Of a stretch of 64,000 bases of DNA, positions 42,291 through 52,945 are shown piece after piece; the first letter of the stretch is position 1; the number at the start of each line of letters is the position of its first letter. Source of the DNA: Flaveria trinervia (Eukaryota; Streptophyta; Magnoliopsida; Asterales; Asteraceae); assembly GCA_025506515.1 (NCBI GenBank), contig CM046442.1, positions 63,187,340 through 63,251,339 of the forward strand. The letters are read 5' to 3'. Under the pieces are notes generated by a model that saw only the letters and a list, made by a program, of their open reading frames with translations, was not told the origin of the DNA and did not search any database. Position numbers and translations under genes: made by a program.

Positions 42291-43762
42291 TTATTCTAGC
42301 TGCAGCATACCAAGCCTTAACACCAGGTTTTGGAAAGTTGAACTGTCCAAAGGCTTAGTAAAAATGTCTGCAAGCTCATCAGCACTAGGCACAAACTTAG
42401 GATCAATCAGACATTTTTCAAAACAATCCCTTATAAAATGATGTCTGATCTCTATATGTTTGGTCCTAGAGTGCTGGACTGGATTTTTGACAATGCAAAG
42501 AGCTGAAGCACTATCCATTAACAATGGAGTCTTAGTCTCTGTAATGCCATAATCCAAAAGTTGGTTTTGAAGCCAGAGTACCTGAGATGTACAGCTTGCA
42601 GCAGCAATGTACTCTGCTTCAGCAGTGGATGTAGCAACTGAGGTCTGTTTCTTGCTCTGCCAAGAAATCAACCAGTTGCCTAGGAATTGACATCCACCAG
42701 AAGTTGATTTCCTGGTCAACTTACACCCTGCATAGTCCTGTCAGAAAAACAACTAATTTAACAGAATGTCCGGTAGAATACCATAAACCTAGAGATGGAG
42801 TGCCTTGCAGATATCTAAAGATACTCTTGACTGCAATCAGATGAGACTCTTTAGGTGTAGCCTGAAATCTAGCACAAACACATGTAGCAAACATAATATC
42901 TGGTCTAGAAGCTGTTAAATACATCAAGGACCAATCATACATCTGTAAAGTGTTTCATCAACCACTTACCTTTCTGATCTGAGTCCAGTTGTGTGGTGCT
43001 GCTCATGGGAGTAGAACAGGGCTTACAGTTTTGTAAATCAAACTTTTGCAAAAGATCTTTTGTATATTTGGACTGATGAATAAAAATTCCATCAGTCTTT
43101 TGTTTGATTTGCAACCCCAGAAAGAATTGTAGTTCTCCCATGGCACTCATTTCAAACTTCTGTTGCATCAACTTTGTAAAGGCATCACACAACTTTGGAT
43201 CAGAGGATGCAAAAATGATATCATCTACATAAATTTGAACAAGTAGATTATGCTGCCCAGCTTTCTTAATAAATAAAGTCTTGTCTATGGAGCCTCTAGT
43301 GAAATTGTTTTCCAGAAGAAAGTTTGATAATGTGTCATACCAGGCTCTGGGAGCTTGTTTTAACCCATAAAGAGCTTTATCAAGCTTATACACCCAATTA
43401 GGATGTTTATTGTCCTCAAAGCCTGGAGGTTGACATACATAAACCTCTTCTTTAACTTTTCCATACAAAAATGCACTTTTGACATCCATTTGAAAGACTT
43501 TAAGGTTTTGATAAGCAGCATAAGCTAAAAACAATCGAATTGCTTCCAGTCTGGCTACAGGGGCAAAGGTTTCATCATAATCAATACCTTCTTCTTGTGC
43601 AAACCCCTGAACAACCAGTCTGGCCTTGTTCTTAACAATAAGCCCATTTTCATCAGTTTTTTTCCTAAACACCCATTTAGTGCCTATTGCACACTTACCT
43701 GGAGGTAGAGGAACCAGTTCCCACACTTGCTGTTTCTTGAACTGAAGAAGCTCAAGCTGCAT
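42291..43762 (-). pseudogene. pol: RE7 reverse transcriptase and RNase H, broken in three places
   Basis: 42935-43762 is a clean RT piece: GTKWVFRKKTDENGLIVKNK, GFAQEEGIDYDETFAPVARL, MDVKSAFLYGKVKEEVYV and intact YVDD (LLVQIYVDDIIFASSD). A slip near 42950 leads to 42721-42942 (LMYLTASRPDIMFATCVCAR), and another to 42291-42719 with RNase H marks (STAEAEYIAAASCTSQVLWL, MDSASALCIVKNPVQHS, ADIFTKPLDSSTFQNL). The acidic residue text AYSDSDYAG is partly lost at the 42720 junction. Each motif is otherwise conserved, consistent with youth. Confidence 0.87.
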
Positions 43763-43785
43763 GGCATCAACCCATCCATTGTCCT

Positions 43786-45233
43786 TTAAAGCAATGTGAT
43801 AATTCTTTGGCTCTTGCTGACTGATGAAGAGAGCATAGAAGCAGAATTTGACAATTGACTTCTTGTTGATACTCTAGCAGTGATATCACCAATGATTTGA
43901 GACATAGGGTGATTCTTCAGATCTTGATACACAATGAGATATGTGCAAGTGTTTGTAGCCGGTTCAGCAGCAACAGATGGTGATGGTGAATCATTTCCTT
44001 CAAACCAATCAGTGGATGGTAATTCAAAGGAAGTTGAATTCGAAGAAATCTCATCAGCATTTGTTGTGGATGGTGCTACTGGCGCTACAGGAACATCAGG
44101 TCTAGCTGAGTCAGGCAGATGATCACTAAACCTGAAGAGGTGAGTACTGCAATCATCATCATCATCAGCAGTACCACCAGGTGGTGAACTGTTGACAGGA
44201 GCAACAGCAGGAGTTTGATAAGGAACATATTGCAGTATGTCCAAATCAAATAACTCCACAGGACTTTGTGGAATCTTGTCCTTTGGAGATTCATTAAACT
44301 TAACATGTAGAGTTTCTTCAACCATCTTTGTTCTGCAGTTGAAGACTCTGTATGCCTTGCAAGTAGATGAATAACCAACAAAGTATCCTGCATCCACCTT
44401 AGGATCAAATTTGTGGAGTTGATCCTTTGTGTTGAGAATAAAACAGGGACACCCAAATGCTTTGAAAAATGAAATCAGAGGAGCCAAATGATGGAGAACT
44501 TCATATGGAGTCTTCATCAACCTCTGATTTACTAAAACTCTATTTTGCACATAACAAGCTGTGTTGACAGCTTCGGCCCAAAAGGTCAATGGCAAACCTG
44601 AGTCAGCCAGCATGGACCTTGCAGCTTCAATGAGGGTCCTGTTCTTTCTCTCCACTACTCCATTTTGTTCTGGAGTCCTTGGAATGCTGAACTGCCTTTT
44701 GATTCCCTTTGAAAGATAGAAGTCATCAAGTGTATGATTTCTGAACTCAGTTCCATTATCACTCCTAATACACTTGACTGGAAGGGAATACTGCTTCTCA
44801 ATGTACAGCACAAAGTGGATAATCTTCTAAGTAGCCTCATCCTTTGAATGTAGAAAGAAAGTCCATACAAATCTGGAGTAATCATCCACAATTACCAGAC
44901 AATATTTCTTCTTTGCCATGCTCATTACTCTCACAGGACCAAATAGATCCATATGCAGTATTGCAAGCAGGCAGTGGACTTGGACACTTCAATAGGAGGG
45001 AATGAGACTTTGTGCTGTTTTCCTTTTAAACAAGCAGTGCAGGTTTCATCACAGTGGAACTCCTTTATTGGTAAGCCTCTGACTAAACTATTGTGGCTAA
45101 GCTGATTCATGTTTTTGAGATTAACATGACCAAGCCTCCTGTGCCACAGTTTAGATTCTTGAGAAGAGGCTTTGGAAAATAGGCAAGGATTGCCTTTGAG
45201 ATCTATCTTCTTAGAGAGATCTAAGGCATACAC
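43786..45233 (-). pseudogene. pol: RE7 integrase, broken
   Basis: 44931-45233 has LWHRRLGHVNLKNMNQLSHN (HH pair) and CTACLKGKQHK (CC pair). The first aspartate region is at about 44930-44950, read as LFGP next to a shift. 43786-44811 has CIRSDNGTEFRNHTLDDFYL and the glutamate in NGVVERKNRTLIEAARSML, then FVGYSSTCKAYRVFN and a long Ser/Asp/Pro-rich linker (GGTADDDDDCSTHLF). Stops or shifts occur near 44830, 44940 and 43790. Confidence 0.84.
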
Positions 45234-45600
45234 TCTTCCTGTCCTGTTGCTTTCAGGAGAGTGTGATCATCCAACACCTTGTCAATCAAGTGCAAAACTT
45301 TGATGACAGAATCCTACAGTTTTGACTTGTGAAAAGGGCAACATGGCCTTTATCACACATTTGACTGACACTCAGAGGTTGTACTTGAGATTTTCCACAT
45401 GATTAACATCATAAATTTGATTTCTCCATTGGAGACAAAGCCCTTACCGATGATGTACCCCTAGCATCATTGCCAAAAGAGACAATCCCTTCTTTCCTTG
45501 AGAGTAGTCATGAAGAAGAGAGATGTTCCCAGTCATGTGCATAGATCCCCCACTGTCTACATACCAGATGCTACTTTGGCATGTTGAAGAACCCTGAGGT
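45234..45600 (-). pseudogene. pol: RE7 protease region
   Basis: The active site reads WYVDSGGSMHMTGNISLLHD (about 45500-45570). DSG is intact, but Gly-Ser-Met replaces the usual Cys-Ser-Arg before HMTG. Downstream text to the GAG-pre-integrase block (CDKGHVALFTSQN-like near 45340) is in shifted frames. Confidence 0.72.
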
Positions 45601-47106
45601 GTAAAGGCATTGGAAGATGAAGTATCAGCAGACTCCAAAGCCATAAGAGCTAGATTCCCAAAGGGACTGTCACCACCATGTTGACCAGCACCAGAGAACA
45701 GTTGATCATGACCAGACAAGTCATCTGGTAAACTGCTCCAGTCAACAACTCCTGGGGTGAAGAAGCTGTGTTGTTGAGATTGAGGTTGTTGATGAGATAG
45801 GGAAGGCTGAGGTTCTGGTAATGCATGAGGTTGTGGTGTCATAGGAACTTGAACTTGATTTGACTGTGGCATGTAATAACAAGGTACTGATATGGCATTT
45901 GACCCTGAGAACAAAATATGCCGGAGATTGTTGTTGAGGATGATGACTAGATGTGACAGGATGTTGCCCTCTGTGTTGTTGACTATTGCCAGGAAAAGTC
46001 ACAAAGGGTGCAGTAGAGTTAGATCCAGTTGATCTACACTCTCTTGCAAAGTGTCCAAGCCGTTGGCATTTGTGACACCTCAACTTGCTCTTGTCAAAAC
46101 CAACTTTGTTTTGCCAGAGAGTCCTGGGAATTTTCTTCCAATTCTTTTGTAGAACTTCTGAGATCTGATATTTATCAAGGCCATTTGGCTCAAAATATCC
46201 ATCTCTTCTAAGTCATCATCAGCAATCCCCTTGAGATCATCCATGATGAAACATAGATTGTTATTATTACACCCAGTAAACTGACCATCAACACTTACAA
46301 ATGCAGAATCAGAAGTGCTTGAAGAGAAATTAATATGCTCATCATACTGGCATTCAGATGAAGCATATTCTGACTCATGACCCACCAAGGCAGTGTTGCC
46401 TTGTATAAAGTCTTCATTGAGCTTTCCGGATGAAGACAGCTTTCTCTTCTGTTCTATCTCTCTCTCAAAAGTGAGCAATTTCCCATGGAGTTGGGTGAGA
46501 GATAGTTTGTCCAAACTTGCACTGGAGCGTAGGACAATAGTATATGTGTCCCATCTCTCAGGCAGTGATCTGAGAAATCTGTTATTCATCTGAATATTGG
46601 TGTATTCAAGTTTGACCATTTTTAGTTCAGAGATCAAACAAGAAAACGCTCATATTGTTGAGTCAGTGTCTCACCCTTTCTATGAGAGAATGTCTCATAT
46701 TGTTGGGCAAGAATTTCTCTATTATTTGCCAAGACCTCATCTGTTCCTCCAAATTGTTCTTTCAAAGCAATCCAGAGGTCATGGGCAGTTTCATGATGCA
46801 TTAGCCCAGAATAGATTTCATTGGGCAATGCCATGGCCAGAATTCCATGGGCTTTTGCATCAATCTCAAGCAACTTCTTATCCTCATCTGAGTATTGCTC
46901 CCTCCTCTTCGGAACCATTTGATTGGTTTCCGGTTATTCACCATAGGCTTGTGTGGACCATGTACCACTGATGTCCAACACCCTGCGCTGTTAACAGACA
47001 GGTGATGGAGCATACGTCTTTGCCATATGTTATACTCATTCCTAACCAGCATAGGTGGCTTGGTTGAGGAACCAGTATTGTGAGGATCATTGGAAGGAGT
47101 GGTCAT
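45601..47106 (-). pseudogene. gag: RE7 gag, broken
   Basis: ATG at 47106 (MTTPSNDPHNTGSSTKPPML) with NEYNIWQRRMLHHL. A shift near 46915 leads to REQYSDEDKKLLEIDAKAHG and ALPNEIYSGLMHHETAHDLW (46634-46918). A shift near 46640 leads to NNRFLRSLPERWDTYTIVLR and onward (46080-46637). A shift at the knuckle gives CHKCQRLGHFAREC (about 46040-46080). A Gln/Pro/His-rich tail follows (45742-45914). Only one knuckle is visible here, and there is no long coiled coil and second knuckle as in RE3, RE5 and RE6. Confidence 0.83.
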
Positions 47107-47327
47107 TTTCAGTTCAAAAACAGTTTAGTTCAAGTTTTAAAAAGTTTTAGACAAACCACAACAAACTCAATGAGAACCAAGAAAAAGATCTCAGGATGAA
47201 TGAGCAGAAATGCAGAAAATTCAATCTCTATAACCGTTTCTTGCAAAAACAAAAGCTAATTCAATCAAACTTAGATCTTGAATAGCACTTTCAATGATCA
47301 ATTATTAGATCGATCAATGATTAACCT

Positions 47328-47339
47328 GCTCTGATACCA
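47328..47339 (-). other. RE7 primer binding site
   Basis: GCTCTGATACCA on the plus strand, complementary to initiator Met-tRNA, two bases from the 5' LTR. Confidence 0.93.
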
Positions 47340-47341
47340 TT

Positions 47342-48235
47342 TGACAGGATCAGTGATCACAAGTTTGATGTATCAGAATACAAAGCAGCGGAATACAAAT
47401 AGAATTAGACAAATTGTAGCAAGCAATCGATACTTGTAAGCATTAAGATCGCATACGGTTATAGGGAGAGAATATGTATTTCTGATTTCTAGGAATGTTT
47501 ATAGATGTTAGAATATTTCTAATCAAATCAATCATTCATTCCATTCAATTACTCATTCCTCATTGATTACAATAGGTTGTCACTCCTTATATAGAGTGCA
47601 ACAGTCACTGCTGTTATCACGGAAAGTGACAACTGGCAGATCCAATACAAAAATAACTAATTCTTAACAAACTACTGAAATGTTCACAACTACTGAGAAC
47701 ATATCAGCATGTTAAGTACAAAATATAAAACTACTGAAACTACAACGACTGAAGAACAAGCTCTTCAGTCGTTTTACAAAACTACTGAAACATAAAAATA
47801 TAAAACTACTGATATCACAACTACTGAAGAAGTACTCTACAGCAGTTGTGACAAACTACTGAGGCTTCAGTACTTGATCTTCAGACTTTGACCTTCATGT
47901 GTTTCATCAGCTGATGACTTCAGTAGATATCATCAGCTGATGTCTTCAGTTTTGTCTTCAGACTTTGTACATCAGTTGTTGATCTTCAGCACTTGTGAAC
48001 TCTTCAGCTGTTGTACTTCAGTACTTTGGTCTTTCAGCTTCAGCACTTGTGTTCTTCAGCTGTTGTACTTCAGCACTTTGGTTCTTCAGCTGTTAAGGTC
48101 TTCAGCACTTGATCTTCAGCTGTTGAAGTCTTCAGCACTTGTCAAACTACTGATGAGGCTTTCAGCAGTTGTTGTGATACCGTGTGGGACTTAGAGGTTT
48201 TCTGATCTTGGCTCATTGGTTCTTTTGGTCCAACA
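47342..48235 (-). repeat. RE7 5' LTR (894 bp)
   Basis: It is almost identical to 37131-38024. TATA box CTATATAAGG in sense at 47585-47594. Between the LTR start (48235) and the TATA box, the plus strand shows at least eight AACTACTGA or close words and many CTTCAGCACTTG/CTTCAGCTGTTG words. Confidence 0.93.
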
Positions 48236-48749
48236 CATGGTTTCCTTTTACTAATCTATTCATGTTTTTGAAATTTGTGTGCCCCAAATGTCGGTGCCAA
48301 AGCTATGATTCATCAAATGATGCTTTTGACAAGAGACATGTTTCTTCTGTTAGTGCAGTAGAATTAAGGTTTAAGACATAAGTATTATTCTTTCTCGGAG
48401 TCTTTAATACAACCCATTCTTCAGGGATATGAAATCCTGACTTTAGAATATAACAGTGGGTGTCGGTAAAGTGAGTCGAATATCTCTTGTCGCGGATCTG
48501 AGACACGCTTAGAAGATTGAAATTGAGCTGTTCATAATAATTCACTTTATCAAAGCTGAGCATCCCGTTTGTCACAGATCCTTCTCCTGTAATCCTACCA
48601 CCTTGTGAATCTCCTCCAAATGCCACAGATGTTCCTTTAATTTGCTTGAAATCATGAAGGAGGGAACGATCTCCAGTCATGTGTCTGGAGCATCCACTAT
48701 CCACATACCATAGGCTATTAGACCTATATGGATGACTCTGCAAGCACAA
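48236..48749 (-). pseudogene. pol: RE6 protease and GAG-pre-integrase
   Basis: The open piece 48303-48749 reads WYVDSGCSRHMTGDRSLLHD (DSG active site), SVAFGGDSQGGRITGEGSV, LLSVSQIRDKRYSTHFTDTH and the end of GAG-pre-integrase (TCLLSKASFDES). Then HRHLGHTNFKNMN-type text runs to the RE7 junction at 48236. The upstream text near 48760-48890 (WWLGSIF-like) is broken. Confidence 0.82.
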
Positions 48750-51700
48750 AAAGAACTAGTTAGAATATGGAACCCAACCACCACGGTCTTGGGTTTCCCG
48801 TTTCTATGCATAATGGTGACCTCTTGAAGTTTTCCTCTAACCTGTGACCTAATTAGAGGTGGTCTTTGAGATTTTCTATGGGAATATGAATGAGCTATTT
48901 CATCACCATCATTTGAGAAATCAGAAAAATTATGAAATCGTTGATCTCTGTTTTTTTAAGAGAATTGACTTGTTTTTTATTATCAACTGTTGACTTTGAG
49001 TTGGAAAAATCAAATTTTTGTTTGTTATTGATATATTTGTTTCTTTGATTTTTACCAAAGTCTTTCATATTTTCATCCTTTGTTGGTTTATACGTCCTTG
49101 ATTTGTTATTATAAATGTGACTCTTAACAGTTGTTTTGTCAGATGATGTTGGTGAGATAGGCTTGTTTTGAGGAATTCTCACTCTCGATTGCTTGTAATA
49201 ACAGTCATTTGTATTATGATTGTTTAAGTCACAGACTGAACAATATTTGTTGAAATAACATGTTTTTGTTGAATGATTGTTCATGTCACAGATGGAGCAA
49301 TATTGATTGAAAAAGCACTCCTCTGTTTTGTGGTTAAACATATCACATATGTCACAATACATATGCTTGTTAATTTTCTCAGATTTTACTGGTCTTGACT
49401 CAGTTGATTTTCCCTTTTTCAACTTAGTATCATTCTTTTGCTGGAAGAAGAATCAAATTCAGCCTTTTGTGCAGTTTGCATTACTGCACTGAATTTGATT
49501 GTCTTTTGAGGCTGTTTTCGTTTCCTCATCCTTTCTGTGCTCTTTCTCAAACTGTTCAACATGATCTTTATTGCATATGTCAATCCTACTCCATTTCTTC
49601 ATTTTGATGTTTGAGGATCAGGTTGACTGTGTGATTTTGAACTTAGAGATTTTTTGTTATTTCCTTTTAATGAACCTTCATCTGATATGCTTGAATTTTG
49701 ATGAGTATTGATCTCATTATCAGAACTGCTTTCAGCAGAGGGTTTAATCTTTTGCAAAAACTTCTTTTTCCATTAGCAATAGCAGGTATGTATTTTATGA
49801 ATGGAACAATAGCTTTAATGGGGCTGACTGGTTTGACAACAATACTGTCTTGTCTTAACACTCTTTTATTTTTATTGGGTGACCTAACTTGATTTTATCC
49901 TCACTAGTTTCAATGTAAACACTTGGTTCATTTTGAGGATTTGTGATTTGTTTTACTATCATGTGGGTTTTAATAGTGTTAGGTTCTGTTTGATTTTTGA
50001 GTGTGACAGATTCAGGCATGACAGTATAGTTGTTATTGTATGGTGGAGGACATGAATTATACCCAATCCCTGACATGTCCTTTGGATCCTTTTGAGAATC
50101 TAGCATCTCTTGCAGCTTTACTGAAGATTGTTAAACATTTCAAGTTTCATTTCAGTAAGGGCTTGGTCAGCTTTAGATTGAGCTAATTTTTCAGAGAATA
50201 GCTCATTCTCAGCTGCAAGAGAATACTTCTCACCATGTAGTTTTTCTATGTCAGAGATGAGAGATTTAATTTTAATTTCAAAACTTTTTATTTCTCTCTT
50301 CATCACCTCTGACTTTACTTTCTCCTTTTTTATTTTCTCAGCCAATTTGTGGTTATGCTCTCTATAACCTTGAAGTTCATTTATGCACTGATGAGAACAA
50401 AGATTGGATTTTACCTCAGATGGCATGGCGGATGGTCCATCATTAATGTGTGCCATCAGTGCATGGTTCTGGAATTGTGGCTCGACCTCCTCAGCATACA
50501 TGCTCCAGTCACACACTCCGTCTTGTCTGATCACAAGTGCATTTGCTGAAGGTTGGTTGCTCCTAAAGGCTTGATTGGCCAGTTGAGGTTGAGCTTGAGA
50601 AGATTGCTCTGTTGATGATGATATTGTTGCTGATGATTGAGGGAGGGAATGCTTGAAGACGGTTGATATGATGACTGACTCTAAGAATGTCGTGGAGTAT
50701 TGTTGTTTCTTCTTGGAGCATTACATTCTCTAGAGAAGTGCCCGGCCATTCCACAATTCAAGCATTTGACTTTGGATTTGTCGTATCCGAGCTTAGTATT
50801 TTCATTCAGGCTGAGTTTTTTACTTTCCTGAAAAACTTTTTAGCTCTCATGGCAATCATAGCCATTTGCCATTGTAAATCCATCTCTTCTACATCATCTG
50901 GATCCATTTCCTCCAGATCTTCTTGGATTAGATGTGCAGAAGTCAGTCTTCCTCCCAAATATGCCTCAAAACTTGCTACAAAGGCATTATATGTAGCCTT
51001 CTGTTCTTCTGTTTTTTGATCATCAGTAGGGTTGGTAGAGATAGAAGAGAATCCTGTTGATTGATTGGTTGATGTTGATGCTCATGCTGATGGTCTGTTA
51101 ATTGAGTGTGCTGCAAACAATCCAGTGGTTTTGTGTTGATCTCCAGATGATTGAAAGTCATCCTCTTCAGTGATGAAGGCATTCTCAACAGAATGAGTTT
51201 CAGATGGAAACTTATAAGCTTCAACAACTTTTGGTCCTCCAAGATTCCTGCTTCTTTCATCAAGTTCCAGTGCTTCAATTTTTGCAATCATTATGTCAAG
51301 AGTGGTACTCTCCAAATCAAGAGTATTTTTCAGCATTGTTACGTTTTGTTTCCAATGCTTTGGAAGACTATGTAACATTTTCTTGTTGAGGTCTTTTGAT
51401 TTGTAAGTCACTCCCATTATCTCCAAATCATTTACTAACTGCACGAATCTGTGCAATGTTTAGAAATTGATTCCCCTTTCAATGATGGAAGGTTTCATAC
51501 TGATTTATCAGTTTGTCTTGGTTGATTTCAGCAACCTCACTACTTCCTTCACAAATAATTTGCAAAGCATCCCAAACTGCTTTTGCAGTTCCATAATTCT
51601 CCAGCCTTTTAAGCACATCCATCTTAAGTGCTTGAGTGAGGATGGAATATGCTTTAAGGTCAATCTTGATCTTCTTATAATCGTCATCATCTAGAGTACG

Positions 51701-51930
51701 ATCTTCAATGGAATCCTGGTTGTTCTGTAGAGAGCTGCCTGATCAGCTGATAGTGTTATTGGGATGTGGGGACCTTTACATATCGAAATCCAGTAGTCAG
51801 GATCTACACCTGTAATATAATTCATAAATCTTGTTTTCCATTGTTTGAACTCAGATTTATGTTTCAGCATGGTGGTTTTGGGGTATGCCCAAGTTCTGAA
51901 TAACTGTGAGAATCCATTTTATCAGTTGAT
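48750..51930 (-). pseudogene. gag: RE6 gag, long and broken
   Basis: N-terminal pieces near 51500-51930 (MLKHKSEFKQWKTRFMNYI) and 51082-51456 (RFVQLVNDLEIMGVTYKSKD, LHSLPKHWKQNVTMLKNTLD). The first knuckle CLNCGMAGHFSREC is at about 50730-50772. Then come a coiled coil (50118-50534: KLAEKIKKEKVKSEVMKREI), an Asn/Thr/Lys-rich stretch (49667-50106) and three tandem knuckles (49201-49356). A basic tail before the protease ends the gene. Frames break at several points (about 51460, 50970, 50110 and 49500). Confidence 0.78.
49201..49356 (-). repeat. Three tandem CCHC zinc knuckles in RE6 gag (57-bp unit)
   Basis: Residues 23-36, 42-55 and 61-74 of the open piece 48895-49422 read CDICDMFNHKTEEC, CSICDMNNHSTKTC and CSVCDLNNHNTNDC. 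Each is an exact C-x2-C-x4-H-x4-C, spaced 19 residues apart. The repeats are similar at DNA level and so arose by tandem duplication. RE2, RE3 and RE5 have one knuckle at this place. Confidence 0.9.
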
Positions 51931-52259
51931 TTTTAGTATGGATTAGTGAGTTTTTAAGTCTATTCAGTGGGTTTAGTCCAAATAATCATTAAAAATGTCC
52001 GGTACATTTAGATCTGATGACTATGATGTCTGTAATGAGGAGTGTCTTTGTATTGTTGTAGGTTGTCGGACTTGTAGTCTGTATGATGTTCTGTGTTCGA
52101 CTGATTGGTTGAATGAGGGGTAGTTGATGAGTATTTCAGGTAGTATTCGGTGTGTAAACTGATTAGAGATGTATAAATACTTTGTTCAGCTACTCAGTCA
52201 CCAGATCTATCGGGTTCAGACCAGATCTGTGTAGATCTGAGTAAGAACTGAGAGTCGTG

Positions 52260-52271
52260 GCTCTGATACCA
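52260..52271 (-). other. RE6 primer binding site
   Basis: GCTCTGATACCA on the plus strand, complementary to initiator Met-tRNA. The LTR edge follows within two to six bases. Confidence 0.9.
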
Positions 52272-52273
52272 AT

Positions 52274-52945
52274 TTTCTGGATAAGATTTGAGAATGATAA
52301 TCTCAGTTGATGTGAATCAATAAGGACCGAATATAGTGATTGAGAGGCAGAATCAGACAATCAATGAACATTGAATACACATGATACTCATAAATATGTT
52401 TGTATATATTGAATACTTTGATTGATTGATTACAAGAACATTCAATGCAAACAGAACATTCTAGGAACTAAGAATCAAATCAAATTACAGACCAAAGTTA
52501 CCCCATGTATGAGGTATACTATTCTATTTATAGGCAGACACGTTGCCATTACAAAAGACTAAACTACCCTTACTAAAGCTAGTCTAAGTCTTCATGAGCA
52601 TTGGCTATTGATTATCCGCATTGACAAATGCGGATGAGTTGACTTCATCAGCATTTCTTCAACCGCATTGAAGTTTAGTCATCCGCATTGGTAAATGCGG
52701 ATGAACAAAACACTTGTCCGCATTTCTTTGGTAATCCACATTGGTCAATGCGGATGAACAAATGTATATCCGCATTTATTAACTTGTCATCCGCATTGAC
52801 AAATGCGGATGACCAACACTTGTATTTTTCTTCTTATTCAGCAGATACTTGTCTTGATCTGCATTTGTCCTTGGACATGAGGGATTCCAGCAGGGCAACC
52901 ATCCACCACTTGAATTGGCATGTATGATCCTTTCAGGGTCCAACA
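52274..52945 (-). repeat. RE6 5' LTR (about 672 bp)
   Basis: The outer end GGGTCCAACA (52945) gives TGTTGGACCC in sense. The inner end is uncertain (52274 or 52278, where TGG gives a CA end). TATA box CTATAAATAG in sense (52524-52533). U3 holds four inverted repeats of CATCCGCATT (listed separately). There is no partner LTR in the window. Confidence 0.78.
52614..52811. promoter_or_regulatory. Four CATCCGCATT/AATGCGGATG hairpins in the RE6 U3
   Basis: At 52614-52635, 52680-52703, 52733-52756 and 52788-52811. Each has CATCCGCATT or a one-base variant, a short spacer of three or four bases (GAC, GGTA, GGTC) and AATGCGGATG. The stems are about ten bases. Single half-words lie between (CCGCATT near 52664 and 52719). 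The array lies about 80-280 bp upstream of the TATA box. Confidence 0.88.

Larger units (their letters stand above)
37131..48235 (-). mobile_element. RE7: young Sirevirus-like copia element with ORF3, inserted in RE6
   Basis: 11.1 kb with both LTRs of 894 bp: 3' LTR 37131-38024 and 5' LTR 47342-48235. By eye they differ by only about six substitutions and two one-base indels. CATG is repeated at the two junctions (37127-37130 and 48236-48239); a fifth target base is ambiguous because it overlaps the LTR end. It has a primer site, gag, protease, integrase, RT, RNase H, spacer, ORF3 and polypurine tract in Sirevirus order. Coding frames are nevertheless interrupted many times. Confidence 0.9.
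48236..52945 (-). mobile_element. RE6, 5' segment (5' LTR, gag, protease, start of integrase)
   Basis: Minus-strand continuation of 33265-37130 across RE7. In element order: 5' LTR 52945 to about 52274, primer site, gag with four zinc knuckles, protease, GAG-pre-integrase. The LTR abuts RE8 3' sequence at 52946. The low-side target copy is not available because RE6 is truncated. Confidence 0.82.
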
